Assembly: GCA_029582165.1 (NCBI GenBank)
Contig: CM055887.1
Location: forward strand, 12,637,190-12,701,189
Length of the DNA: 64,000 nucleotides
Reading direction: 5' to 3'
Source: Portulaca oleracea
Taxonomy: Eukaryota; Streptophyta; Magnoliopsida; Caryophyllales; Portulacaceae
Part shown: piece after piece, positions 45,375 through 57,521 of the stretch
Layout: every line of letters starts with the position of its first letter
How positions within the stretch are numbered: the first letter of the stretch is position 1
Notes under the pieces: generated by a model
Database searches by the model: none
What the model saw: the letters and a program-made list of their open reading frames with translations, nothing else
What the model was told of the DNA's origin: nothing
Position numbers and translations under genes: made by a program

Positions 45375-48300
45375 ACCATTTATCTCCTATTTCTTTCTGT
45401 CTGCTTGCTCACAGATGACAGAAACTAAATAAACTTGTATTTACAAGGCCAATGAACTTTCACTTCTAAGACTGCTTGCTCTTGAAGGCATCAACTTAGA
45501 CTTATATTTATATGCCAATGAACTCACACTTTGTATAACCTGATATTCCTGGAAGTGGTGGTATATGCTGGAAGCCTGGAACAATAAGAATTCATATGTC
45601 GCTTTTCTTCTGCAGTCAAGCTGTGATGTTAGAGACTAATAAGCACCAAGTACCCACAACAGCTTTATTACTTACTACTTACTAGTTTTTGTCCTTGCAG
45701 TGGTTAGTCAACCTTTAAAGTCACTTGATTAGTAATTTAGTAGTCGTGGCTGTAAAGTAAATTCAATCTCAACAAACAGAGAGACGGCAAGGAATATCTG
45801 TTGATCCCTTATGATTTAGAACACTGAGGTATTGAAATAGTAAACTATACATTGCTGGCAGAGAACTCTCAAATTCCCATGCAGATTACATTTATGCCTA
45901 TCTGTGCTTGATCCTTAATACTTAAAAGGATGCATGATAAGCTTGTATAGCTTTTGATGGAGAGTATTATTGGTGAATTCATCAAATTGAGCACATTTCT
46001 GTTGTTAGAATTTCTCCGATCACGCCTCCCTGTTTTTTCCGCTTATTCCCTAGTTTTCTAGAGTACCTCCATTTTTCAACATATTGCTTTCAAATCATTT
46101 CCATGGCAATGTCCTGCTTGGTCTAGACTTGTACGAAATCTAAGGACTATGAAGAATAAGGGCTGGAAAAGAGATGATTAGGAGGGAAAAAAGGAAAGGT
46201 GATGTAAAATAAAATGTATGTTACTGGAGGACTTTTCTTTCCGAAAAACATTTGAACATGCTCTAGGATTTTTTTTTTGGTTATGCTAAACAATAAGCAT
46301 GTGCTGCATCAATCATTTTTTCGCTCAAAGAATGTCCTTTCTCTATTTTTGTGGTTATGCTAAAGCTTCTTTACAATTGTTCAGAACTTCAGGGCTTCTA
46401 AACTCCTAGCTCTCTCCAGTAGTAAACAAGTAGATTTGAGTTTTGACATTCCTTAAGGGCAATCAAAAGCATGTTTTTCTGGGAATAATGCAACATTATA
46501 GCGACAATAGTATGTACACTTTTTCAGTGGTTGAAAGTGTCTTCCTAAGGTGAACAATAGATGAGAATGGGCTTAATGGTGGTTGTTCCTGCTGTTTGGA
46601 GTAGCATGATGTGCTTTCTGTTGCTATACTGAAATGTATTACTGATACTTGGTATAGGAAAGTTGTGATGACTGCAAGACATTGATTGGAACTTCATGGA
46701 GCACATAAAAGTTAACATTCATCACATATGATGCATATATGGAATATCTAGTGGGTAGCTGCCCTAGTGATGATGTATAGTTGTTTATGAGGAATCAACG
46801 ATGCAGAATATCTGCATTCCAAAGTGTGCCGGTTCAAAGAGGGCAAGCTGTGAATCTTTTCATATGCTCTGACAGGAAGTATCAGGTGAGATTAGGGCCA
46901 ACATTCTGAATTTGAGTTTAGGGGTTACTGATCAAGAATCCCTTCACGTATCTTCGCACCATTGTCATAGTTCTGTTGTTTTCCACTTTATTTTGGTCAT
47001 AAGCTTATATTAGATTCAGTTTGTGATATGTGCTTCATGTTACCAGATGACTGAAGGAAGTTTGGTCGCATCTTTGAAATAGATGGTATGCATAGATCAG
47101 ATGCTCTGGCCTCTTATGTTGTCACATTGTTATTTGTTGATACTTTATATCGTCTTTGGATAAGTTACTCGAATTAAATATTCAAATTTACCTTCACAAG
47201 GAATTTCTTTCTTTATCAGAGAACCAGAATGTAGTTATGTTTGGTATTGATTGCTATAATGGCAAGGAATCTTCATTATAGTTGAACTGTAAATAATGTG
47301 AGTGCCAATTTGAATCCCATATGGGCTTACTAGGGTATTGTTTCGTGTTTTTTGCTAGTGTTTGCACAAATTTGGGTGCACAATAATACAATTATCATGG
47401 TATACTAAAGAAAAGCATGGCCAGGGAAAAGTAGATTCAAAGGCCTCAATTTGCTTTCTGTGATGAGAAAAGTGCAAAGGATAGGGGGATATGCCTTTTG
47501 TTGTGGAAAATGCTAATGGATGTTCCCTTTTGCTCCAAGATCTCTATCTTTGTCATTGTGAATGTGTGCCCACATGACAAAAATGGATATTCTTTAACTT
47601 GTTGCTTGCTTGTTGGTCCCTAATTGTTACCCATAGGTACAGAGAACAATATCAGAATATAATTTTTCTTGCACTTTTGGTTTCCTTTTTGTGATACTTT
47701 TGCCATTGAATTAAAAACTATCCAGGGAAAAACCCTTCTTAATACCTTTCCTATTTTTCTTTATAGTTTGACTTCAATTTATTTGAGTAGATTAGATACT
47801 GCTCCTCAAAGAAAATTAGTGTAATGGTCAAATTACAACATACACCAAGCATGCCTAAGATTTGACAAGTATAAGATTACATCTTACCCCCTTGCATGCT
47901 GCTTTGAATGTTTAAATATTTTTTTGTAAAAAATCCTATTACACATTTATTGTACTTTCTTTTATGATGGATGATTCTGGGTTTACAAACAACATATCAT
48001 AAGTTGGTATATGTCCTTATTTTCGTATTTTTATTTGTGTGTGTGTGTGCGTTTGTTAAGGGAAAACAATAAAGTTGGTGTACATATAATGACATGAAAT
48101 CAGGCCCTTTCTTCATCTGGTTGCTTCCACTGACAAACCCATATTACTTGAGTAGTTTCCTGTTGTGTTAAAAAGACTGAGCAGAAAAGATACTCGAAGT
48201 AACCCGTAAGTCATAATCATGGAAAATTTGCTTCAGGATGAAATGACCCTGATAAACTTGCTTGCCATGGGTCCACGCAATCTAATATCCTCTTGTGGAA

Positions 48301-48463
48301 AACATTATCAGTTTCCCCATTAAAGCTCAGAATGAATCATAAGATCTGATTCCTTAGTTTTACTTCTGCAGTCTTATTCAATTTATGCGACTCCAAGTTG
48401 CCAAGAGTCGATCAGTATGCTATATGACTTGTACTGTGATATTAAATGGTTAGGAGAAAGTTG

Positions 48464-48475
48464 TGGCATATGCTA
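48464..48475. promoter_or_regulatory. P1BS box without hairpin, block E unit 3
   Basis: GGCATATGCTAC with GCATATGC at 48466-48473; one base away from the 14-base palindrome at 38421. Confidence 0.45.
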
Positions 48476-49633
48476 CAGGACAATTCCAATTGAGATTTCT
48501 ATTTGTTAGTTTTCTCTTTGAGATTCTCAAGTCTGAGCCCATGCTAATGGGTTGTCTCATTTCTCATTTTCCTAACTTTCTCAGATGCAGATGCCTTTTA
48601 AGTGAGTCTTTTGTTGTACGTTGTGAAATCCCTATGAAACAAGTCAACCTGATACTTATTTATAAATTCACCCTGTGAAAGGTTTATTATATGTTTTTGA
48701 TAAATGATTGTCATCAGCCTTGCTAAACTGATCCACACTGACTACATGACCTAAAGGATTTGATCTATAAATCATTAGTGCCTCATCCTAAACAAATACT
48801 AATAGCGTTTTCCCGTGTAAGGTTATTGGATGAACAATATTAGAAACCCTCCCAAACCCATGTGCATTCAAAGGCAAAGTAATCCAAATACAAATTAGAA
48901 TAAATCTGTCCCTTAAGCTACAATATAATTTATGTTGCAAACTAAGCGATCTAGGAGGATTCTCATTAAGTGATAACTATTGCATGGTTGTTGAAGCAGA
49001 AGTTCTTTGGATATTCCATCAACTTGTTTGAGCCATTTTGGAGTGATAACCTTGCAACCATTCTTAGTGACCCATTGGCCATGTACAGTTCAGTAGAAGT
49101 TTTGGTTTGCAATTATAGGATTGATTAAAGGACTATAGTCCCTTGACACCCCAGCAAGAGAGCATATCATCTTGGACTATTCTAGTAGAGTAGCCCATGT
49201 CTTGGTCTTGCTCTTAGAAGTCCCAACTCGTACCTATTCAGTAATTTATCCTTTTCCCTAGCTCAACTGGCTGAGATTTTAGATGCCCTCTTCAATAACC
49301 ATACATGCTAAGAATGATCATGGACTACAGAAACCTAAGCAGACCAGACCAATTCCCTGGATTCCACAATAACTTCTGTTTAGACTCCTTCATAAGTGTT
49401 TATGTTGGAGTTTCAATTTGGTGTTCATATAATTCCAGTTTTTCAAAACGTGTTGCAGGCCATATAGTTCTATGAAGCCAGCTGAAGTCTGGTTCCTAAT
49501 GGCTCAAAACTTTACTGCATGCCATTTATCTTGTTATAAGTGTTGCATTTCACCTTAAATTTCTGATTTTCAGATTTTGGCCTCAGTGTAAGAAACTTTT
49601 AATATCACTGATGAACTATTTATTCTCCATGCA

Positions 49634-49647
49634 CCCCCCCCCCCCCC
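49634..49647. repeat. Poly-C run (14), block E
   Basis: Matches C-rich sites at about 25951 and 39686 in the sister blocks, each of a different length and with different interruptions. Confidence 0.8.
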
Positions 49648-49990
49648 TCCAAAACCCAATAAAACAAAGCACATGCACGACAACATTTTATCATCCCATC
49701 TAGGTTAATAAGTTCAAGTTTCCATGAAGTTTTACCTTTGTACAATGTAAATTAACTGTGGGAGGCTCCAGCAGAGCCTAGTGATTCAATGAAAGCAGAA
49801 CAACAGAATATCACTTCTTGAATGGTTTTGGTATCCATTTAATTGCCTTGAATAGGGCTCCTTTTCGACATTTTGGTATCCATCTAGGCCGGCACCAGTC
49901 CTCTCCTTGAATGGATACAGCCTGAATACTGTTAAATACAACAAAATTGAGCCAGAGAAAGATAGTGCTCTTGTAAATCATCATAGTGGT

Positions 49991-50091
49991 AGATGTATTG
50001 CAGGGCAATTCTCCTTTGGCATGATTGGAGAGTATGCATGTGCATGGTCTGCATGGTTCATGCTAAAGGAGAATCGCACTGCTATTCACCA
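49991..50091 (-). ncRNA. MIR399: MIR399 precursor, downstream member of the unit 3 pair
   Basis: The mature site is 50001-50021 on the minus strand, canonical. The star arm reads TGCTAAAGGAGAATCGCAC (from 50061), with two differences from the F' sister that keep G-U or Watson-Crick pairing. The stem base is weaker here (AGATGTATTG against GCTATTCACC) than in other copies. It lies about 80 bases downstream of the hairpin at 50171 with no promoter between. Confidence 0.87.
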
Positions 50092-50170
50092 ACCATATTT
50101 CTTCTATTTGTTTCTAACACTGCTTGCTCGATCCAGTAAGGGATGCGGTTTTGTAAATCATCATAGTGAC

Positions 50171-50272
50171 TGGTGAATTGCAGGGCAATTCTCCTTTGGC
50201 ATGACCGGGCAGTATGCCTATGCATAGTGTGCATGTATCATGCCAAGGGAGAATCACACTGTTATTCATCAA
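50171..50272 (-). ncRNA. MIR399: MIR399 precursor, promoter-proximal member of the unit 3 pair
   Basis: The mature site is 50181-50201 on the minus strand, canonical. The star arm is TGCCAAGGGAGAATCACAC (from 50241). The stem base is TGGTGAAT with ATTCATCA. Arms, loop words (TATGCCTATGCATAGTG) and promoter are very close to the F' copy at 40219, so these two pairs look like the most recent duplication in the cluster. Confidence 0.9.
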
Positions 50273-50333
50273 CCATTCACATCATATTTGATTCTAAGCT
50301 TGCTTGCTCCAAGAAAGCATAAACTTAGACTTA

Positions 50334-50396
50334 TATTTATATACTGCGGAGCTTACACTTCTATAATGAGATATTCTTGGAACTGGTGGCATATGC
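50334..50396 (-). promoter_or_regulatory. P1BS and TATA promoter of the unit 3 MIR399 pair
   Basis: TATA (plus-strand TATTTATA) at 50334-50341, P1BS GCATATGC at 50389-50396; same spacing (47 bases) as in unit 2. Confidence 0.75.
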
Positions 50397-51409
50397 TAAG
50401 GAGCCTGGAATAATAAGAATGCATATGTTGCTTTTTTCAGATCTGCAATCAAGCTTTGGCATTAGAGAATAAGAACCAGAGGTACCCACAATAGGTTTAT
50501 TCCTTGCTAGTTTTGCTCGTGGCTGCGGTTGCTAAACCTTTCTGGTCAGTTTCCTTGTCCTATAGGGATGACCTATAAAGTGTATTGGAATAGCAAGTTA
50601 TACATTGTTGACAGAGAACTTTCAGATTCCCATGTGCAGTACTTTTATGCCTATACTAACTGATTCTTAAAAGCAAGTTAGGTATGGTTGACAGAATATT
50701 TTGTGAAGAATGTTAGAACATACTCTTGGATCTTCGTGCTTATGCTATCAGTAGCAAGGATATGCGACCCTAGTAAAAAAGGGGGTTATTTTATGGATTT
50801 AAAACATGTATGCTTCTACAGTAGTATTTCTATGCCTTGAAGAGGAAAAACGCTTAGGGAAAGAGGTACAGAGCATTTTTATCACATGAAGAGACAAGTA
50901 TCAGGAAAGGAAATATTCTAATTTTTATGCAATGTTGAGATTCGAACACATAGAACATTTGACCTAGTATGCTGATCTTGTCCAAAGAATATCCTTTCTC
51001 TATTTCTGAACATTTTCATTTTCATATTTCAGAACTTCATGACATTCAATATCCTATCCCTGGTAGTAAAGAAGCAGATTTGAATATAATTGGACTTGTA
51101 ATATTTGTTCTTCATTTCAGCAGTTTAGCAAATATACAAGTCATATAGATCATGAGAGTAACTTTTGCAGCTAGCCATTTGCAGTCATATCTCTTGTCCT
51201 GAGACGTTAGGGTATTTGTAAGAAAAATCCAAAGCATGTTCTTCTTGGAATAATGTGATGTTATAAGCACAATGGTTTGTACACTTACTGGTGGTTAAAA
51301 GTGTCTTCCTGAGCTGAATAACAGATGAGGCAATGAATTGTACTTAATAGTGATGCTGCAAATAAAAAGTGTGTGATTTGAGACCTTTTCTTTACCCAGG
51401 ATGTGCTGA

Positions 51410-51458
51410 GAATATACTGTTCTTAAGGTAGACTAGACTTCTGCCATCACCTATAAAA
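51410..51458 (+). promoter_or_regulatory. P1BS and TATA promoter for the MIR399 at 51509
   Basis: P1BS GAATATAC at 51410-51417 and TATAAAA at 51452-51458, about 50 bases before the hairpin. Confidence 0.75.
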
Positions 51459-51508
51459 GTTGCATTATGCATGAATTTATTGGTCAGTGCAGTGTGCCAT
51501 GTCAAAGT

Positions 51509-51627
51509 GCATGGGTGCATTACAGGGCAAATACTCTATTGGCAGTTGGCCACTCTTCTTTTAGTCCTGAAATGCGGACAGAGTAAGTTTACTGCCAAAG
51601 GAGATTTGCCCCGCAATGTCACCATGC
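51509..51627 (+). ncRNA. MIR399: MIR399 precursor, block G unit 3
   Basis: The mature strand is 51593-51613 on the 3' arm: TGCCAAAGGAGA then TTTGCCCCG, the same as the block D gene at 22638. The 5' arm, ACAGGGCAAATACTCTATTGG then CAG (51522-51545), pairs better in its first half (GGGCAAAT against ATTTGCCC) than in the block G' sister. The outer stem GCATGGGTGCATTAC pairs with GCAATGTCACCATGC. Confidence 0.9.
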
Positions 51628-52912
51628 CGTCAACTTGTATTACCAGTCGAAGGTGGAGGCTTGTGTTTTTTTTTTTCGTTTTCTTTTTAGAAGGTGGAGG
51701 CTTGTTTATGCATGCAAACTATGACATCTTTAACTAATTCTTTTATAAGCTGTAGTGCATCCAAATGTTTCCTCTTACTCTTATCATTCCATTTATTATG
51801 CTAATTTGCTTCATCAATAACAGTGATGAGCATTATTATCTTGCAGTGGTTTCACCTATTTTGTTACAGTCTTTTTAGGTGGTCTAACCAACCCCCCTGC
51901 CCCCCACCCCCCCGGCCCCTCTTTTTGTATTGTCCCTGATAGTCTATGTGGTAGTTTTCATGATCCACTATTGTGGCCTACTGACCATCTCTCTTTGATT
52001 TATGTCTATTCTTTGTCCAGGAATTTGTGTTGAGATTTGGAGCTTAAATGCTTGCATTGATCAAAGAAAAATGCCAAGGATTAGTGCATGTAAACTATAA
52101 TGTTCGAATCTAGCGTCTGAAACATAGCAAAAAGATGAATGACAGAGGATAACTATGCCATCAGTTTAGTTAGAAACTTTGACGTTTGAATGCTTCTTTG
52201 ATGAAAGAGAAACATGGAATGTAGCATGGTTTACTGCATGAGTGCTATAATATATTGGTCACCTATAATTGAAAGTCTTAACCCGCCATTGCTCAAAGGG
52301 TTCTTCTTCCTACTACTCTAGAACATAGTCTTGCGTAATGCAGCGCAGGATCTTGAAGTAGAACTCGCAGAGTCCAGTGCAGTTGGCTCCTCTAAGCTGT
52401 CCTCGAAATGCAGTTACCCTTGCACTCTAATGATGACATGTATATCGAGTCCACTTGGAAACTTCTCATCAGTTTTAAATCAAGCAGATAGGTCACTCAT
52501 GTCTATATATAAACTGTGGAATCTGCATGAGCCTTCAGAGTTGTGAGCTCTTTCCTTCTGATCTAACCTTAGAAAGGAATTACTGACTATATACAAATAT
52601 GAAGCCTTGACAAATAGATTCCTACCTTTACAGTTCAATGCTCTTTTCTTATGAGGTTGAGAAGTTTCATACCAAATTCATCAAAAGAGCTTGGGTGCAA
52701 AATTTTGTCTTTCATCTTGGGAAATTAATTGAGAAGCTGTTGAATGAGCTGATTCAGTTTTTCACACCAGGCTACTGATCGTTTGGACTTGAAACTTTTG
52801 CCTCGTTCCACCGACAAAGTTACTCCCAAAGACCTTAATTTTCCTTAAATCTAAAAGCAGAGTAATTGCAATAGACATCCCATGCTCATCACTAAATCTG
52901 AACAACATTAGT

Positions 52913-52934
52913 CCCCCCCCCCCCCCCCACCTAA

Positions 52935-52969
<35 letters not shown>

Positions 52970-53091
52970 GAATAATAATAATAATAATAATAAGATTATT
53001 AATAATAATAGTAATAATAATAAGAATAATAATAATAATAAGAAATAATAAGAATAAGAATAAGAATAAGAATAACAACAACAACAACAAC
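52913..53091. repeat. 16-C run and long AAT/AAC trinucleotide microsatellite
   Basis: Sixteen C at 52913-52928, then about 150 bases of AAT-type repeat with AAG and AAC variants. It produces a long isoleucine/leucine open frame on the minus strand that is an artefact of the repeat. The block H' sister has nothing similar at the matching place. Confidence 0.95.
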
Positions 53092-53499
53092 AACAAGACC
53101 TCCAACCTTGGGCGACACATCTTGAATAAGGATACTACAATAGTATAATGATTAATGATACTTTGAGAGAAAATTACACTCGGTGTGAAATATCTGCCAT
53201 AAAACATAAATGCAAACTGTGTTGGCATTTTACATTCAAATGCAGGAACAAAATATATAGGTAGATGGCTTCTGCACACACAGTTAGTTCCAGCTGCATG
53301 TATGTCATGAAAGAAGTTCTAGGATAAGTCATCTTCAAGCTGCTTAACTGAAAGCTACATCTAAATGGCTTCTTAGCCTTCTCCAGAATAGCATCAGATT
53401 ACCTAGAGAGAATATTATAGTTATCTGTTTCAAACAATAAATAGCATACAATTAGACGTTTTTGGTCCCGGGCAATGGAAGTGGCCAAACTTGTGAAAT

Positions 53500-54240
53500 T
53501 AGCTTAACAAGTAAGATTTCAAGTATTGTAGTTCAATGCTTGTTGAAAGGAAAAAAAAGAAAAACACTTTTGCCGCTCCAATTGTTAACTTTGATTTAGT
53601 TGACTATTTTCTATTGCCTTCATCGAAAGAATTGCCAAGGGCAATGCAATATTCTGACAGAGAGACAAAATGATGCACAACAAAAGTGCTCAAAGTAATC
53701 CCCTAAATTATGTTGACTGTAGTTGATCACACAATTTTAAAGTTCTACAGATGATGGCTCCTAAAATTCCCCTCTGAATGAGTTGGTTCAGTATTTAAAC
53801 CAGCCAATAGACCATTTGGACTTGAAAATTATGCCAAGTTCCTCAAACAAAATTACTTTCGAATCTTGAACCTCTTTCTAATCAACAAGCAGTGTAGCTA
53901 TGCTGTTGAGTCTTGACTCATCTTTTCAACATCCATAAATGAAATTTGAATGCATGATTTTTATTCCGAATCTTCAGTGACACACTGACACATCGAAAAG
54001 AATCACTGTGATGATACTTCGGCACAAAATCATACACTTGATTAAAAAAAAATATTACCACATTGAAGTGTAAGCTCTGTCACTTGTTGCATTCATGTGC
54101 AGGATCAAACATATAGCTGGCCGGGTGGTGTCGACAGTCACAGTTAATGTGCAGTTCCAGTACCTCATGAGAGAAGTTGCAGGGCAATAGACCTTCATCT
54201 TATTGACCTTATTCCTATGCTAGCTGCTTCATAAAACAAT
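53500..54240. other. Spacer between units 3 and 4, nothing recognised
   Basis: AT-rich sequence with some similarity to block H (words such as TCATGAGAGAAGTTGCAGGGCAATAGACC near 54170), but no hairpin arm: the GCAGGGCAAT there is not followed by a CTCC core. Confidence 0.4.
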
Positions 54241-54249
54241 GCCTTTAAA

Positions 54250-54914
54250 TAGAGTTGGGAAAAGCTGACCCAACATAATTACCGACTTGAACCAAACACA
54301 ATATTAAGCGGGTTTAGGTAGAAACTTTCAACCCGTTTAATTAAATGGGTTGACACGGTAACAGGTTTAATTAAATGGGTTAGGTTCAGGTCATGATTTT
54401 TGACATGAAAAAACTCCTACTTAACCCATTTAATTGTGCATGTTAAATGGGTAAAGTCATTTGCTCAATAATTGTTAATCAGTTATACCATTTATCAATA
54501 AACATAGGTGGGAGTTACAATTAATACTCTTTGAAATATATTTAGGACTTGTAATTTTAACTTATATTTATCTTCGATTATGAATGAAAAGACATCTCCT
54601 TATACATAACTCGAATTATATTACCACACAAATTGTTGAATATGATATGTCATTATTTTATTTCGATCCCCCAATGAGCTGTTTTGGTATAAATAAATGA
54701 GTTAATGGTTAAATTGGTAACTTTATTCTAACACGTTTATTTAAATGGGTAAACATGTCAAAAAAAGGTCAACCCATTTATAATGTAAACGGTAAGCGGT
54801 TTCAATTTCCAACCCGTTTAATAAATGGGTTAGGTTCAAGTCGGAAAATTTTAAACTCATTTAAGTTTGACACGAACACAAACCCGACTCGACCTGACCT
54901 ATTAGCCAGCTCTA
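54250..54914. mobile_element. hAT-type MITE, 665 bp, AACCCATTTAA-rich
   Basis: Ends are inverted (TAGAGTTGGGAAAAG and TATTAGCCAGCTCTA) and a perfect 8-base target duplication CCTTTAAA flanks it (54242-54249, 54915-54922). Subterminal regions on both sides are full of AACCCGTTTAATTAAATGGG-type words on both strands, as expected for hAT transposase-binding arrays. No transposase. Confidence 0.9.
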
Positions 54915-55084
54915 CCTTTAAATGTCTTCTTAGCCTGTTCCTGAATATTTATTCAATTCTCTAGATTGAACATTATTATTTTCTCTATGACAATATTGTT
55001 AAAATCAGACTATTGCAGACATAGCAGATTACATCATGCTGTAAATAGTTATCGAATTATCTGAGATGACATTATTGTTAAGGT

Positions 55085-55170
55085 GATGAATTGCAGAGCA
55101 ATTCTCCATTGCATGCAGTAGACATACATGGCATAGTCTACATGCTGAAGGAAAACCAATGTTATCACCA
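55085..55170 (-). pseudogene. Decayed MIR399 hairpin at the start of unit 4
   Basis: The plus strand reads GATGAATTGCAGAGCAATTC then TCCATTGCATGC (from 55084), and ACATGCTGAAGGAAAACC follows at 55140. The mature site has G to A, a CCATT for CCTTTG change and a missing base. No TATA or P1BS module was found at the expected distance (about 55230-55300). Confidence 0.75.
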
Positions 55171-55782
55171 TACTTACACTTTATGAACAGAAAACACATA
55201 GTTACTACTTTCGGTCCAGCCTGCTCTCGATTGAAAACTTTAGACAGATTTACAAGGAATTATTTTAAAACGCTTTACATGAACTAAAACAGCGAAGCTA
55301 CAGCATCAAAAGTTTTGCATCACATTTCAATTGAGAGTTCCTAAGGAGAGGGGAAGTGTAGCTTACTGGAACCTTTCAATGGTTGGCATGTTGCTCATTC
55401 TCTTGGGTATTTTATTGTTTCTTTATTTGCTTCAATTGCTTGCCTTACAAACGCAAAATAATTATGCATGAATACCTTATGCCTGTGCATGATGCATTCC
55501 ATTTAAGGAGTGAGTATTACTAGAGTGAAATCTTCATAGGGTGACTAGCACTTTCCTGTGTGTAACCTCCAATATCCAATATGGATGGAGTATTTCTACT
55601 GTTGATGAAATGTTGTGTCTTTAAACTCTAAGCTGCCCCACAAAATAGTGCTTTTGTGAATGGATACAGCCTGAATCAATACTATGTATGAAATACAACT
55701 TCAGAGAGAGTGAGAGAGGAGGGGGAGAAGAGAGGAGGGGGGGTGGAGGATCTTCTGTGAATGATCATACATTCATACTGAC

Positions 55783-55883
55783 TGGTGAATTGCAGGGAAA
55801 TTCTCCTTTGGCATGCAAGGGAGTTATGCTTATGCATGGTCTGAAAATGGCATGCCATAGGAGAATCACACTGTTATTCACCA
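55783..55883 (-). ncRNA. MIR399: MIR399 precursor with a variant mature strand, block F unit 4
   Basis: The hairpin is well formed: TGGTGAAT at the base pairs with ATTCACCA, and the star arm is TGCCATAGGAGAATCACAC (from 55854). The plus strand at 55793-55813 reads CAGGGAAATTC where other copies have CAGGGCAATTC, so the miRNA would end TTTCCCTG instead of TTGCCCTG, a change at position 16. The TATA box is intact (55954-55961), but the P1BS has mutated from GCATATGC to ACATATGC (56009-56016) and no longer fits GNATATNC. The gene may be transcribed but should respond poorly to PHR1 and pair less well with PHO2. Confidence 0.7.
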
Positions 55884-56454
55884 ACCATTTATCGATCTTC
55901 TATTTCTTTCTAACACTCCTTGCTCACAGAAGACGGAAACTTGATTAGACATGTATTTATATGCCAATGAGCTTGCACTTCTATAATGAGATATTCCTGG
56001 AACTGGTGACATATGCTAGGACCCTGGAATAATAAGAAGGCATATGTTGCTTTTCTGATATCTGAAGTCAAGCTATGAGCCTCAGAGAATAAGAACCACT
56101 CAGAACACAAAAGTTGATTTATTCCCTGATAATCTTAATCCTTGCCGTAGTTTCTTAGTCTTCAAAGTCACTGGCTTTCTCTGTAGGCAACTAGGCACGA
56201 CTGTGGAGTAAATTGAATGTCCACACAGAAACAGCAAGGAATGTCTGATTATCTCTTATGATTTATACCAGTGAGGTATTGAGATAGCAAGCTTTATACT
56301 ATTGATGCACAATTTTCAAACTCTCATACCGATACTTTCATGGGCGTATCTCGCTGGTGCTTAGAAGGATGTACCATAAGCTTGCATAGTTGCTGGATTT
56401 TGGGTGAATTCAGCAACTAGATCACATTATACATTGATTAGAAGTTCTATGAAA

Positions 56455-56456
56455 CC

Positions 56457-56487
<31 letters not shown>

Positions 56488-56496
56488 AAAAAAAAA
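56455..56496. repeat. 23 C followed by 19 A
   Basis: The longest C-to-A homopolymer junction in the window. Assembly length may be unreliable at such a site. Confidence 0.95.
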
Positions 56497-57417
56497 CTGT
56501 CCACACACAAAATCTTACTGGCTTTGTAGATGATTTTCATTTTGGCGAATATATTGATTTCAGCTCATTGCTATTGCAATGTGTCCTGCGTTGCTTACAT
56601 TTACGGAACCTATGGATGTGAAGCATATGGATAAAGGGTTGAAATAGAGAGGATTGCGAAAGACAAAGAAGATGTGCTAGAAAATATATGGTGAGAATTT
56701 TTTGATAATGTTGGAACATGCTATACGATCTTTGTAATTATGGAAAGTAGGAACCATATGTTGTGCTAATAAAAATTAAGGAAAAGGTGTTGTTTGCATT
56801 AATTTTGAATATTTGTTTGCCTCAGTGTTAGTGTTCGTATATGTTGGAAAGGCCCTGGCTTGTTTTGAAAAGAAAAGAAAAAGTGACAAACAGATACGGA
56901 ACACTTTTATCACATAAGAGACCAGTATGAGCAAAGGAAATATTATGTTTTTCTACAATGTTGAGATGTAAATAGAAAGAACTTCTTAAATAACATACTG
57001 TTCTTTGACCAAAGAATTTGTTTTTTTTCCCTTTCTCTACTTCTAAGCATTTTTATTACAATAATCTCACAACTTGTACACTTGAAATATCCTTTTACCT
57101 GTAGTAAACAAGCATATTTGAGTAGAATCTGACTCTGTGATATTTGTTCTTCATTTTGTCATTTAAGTTTATATGCTTTCGCAATTCATCATTTGCAGTC
57201 ACACTTCTAGTCTAGAACCATTACATATTTTGCTTATGAGAAATCCCGGATATCTTTTCTTGGATAATGCAATATTCATAACAAATTAACCACAATGGCC
57301 TATACACTTGTCGGTGGCTAAAATGTACATGCATAGACAGAAGTGCATGCCCTCAGCCAACTTACAATATTGTTCATGAACCTGTGTGTGTTTGTGTAAA
57401 CCGGTAACCAAAATATT

Positions 57418-57521
57418 GATGAATTGTAGGGAAATTCTCCTTAGCCATGCCAGGGGCCTATTGATGTCCATAAAACCATAGTCCACATGTCAAAGGAGAA
57501 TCACAATGTTATTCACAAATT
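57418..57521 (-). pseudogene. Decayed MIR399 hairpin, block C unit 4
   Basis: The plus strand at 57427-57447 reads TAGGGAAATTC then TCCTTAGCCA: several substitutions in the mature strand, including its first bases. The star arm is still readable (TCAAAGGAGAATCAC from 57490). The TATA position reads TATTCATA (57575-57582), one change, while P1BS GCATATGC persists at 57629-57636. Confidence 0.8.

Larger units (their letters stand above)
45170..53500. repeat. Duplicated unit 3 of the MIR399 cluster (F, G/D fusion, E, F, G, H)
   Basis: Order by eye: degraded F 45.2-46.4 kb, a fusion of the start of G (46.50 kb, AAAGTGTCTTCCTAAGG) with the end of D (46.58 kb, GTTCCTGCTGTTTGGAG) that lacks any hairpin, D/E 46.6-49.8, F 49.8-51.05, G 51.05-52.3, H 52.3-53.5. 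Between the two F blocks there is therefore a deletion that removed a plus-strand hairpin. Confidence 0.7.

Noticed and set aside
52908..53279. 123-codon minus-strand frame rich in Ile and Leu
   Set aside because: It is a translation of the AAT microsatellite and the C run.
54160..54200. Another MIR399 arm at GCAGGGCAATAGACC
   Set aside because: Only the first ten bases match; the CTCCTTTGGCA core and a partner arm are missing.
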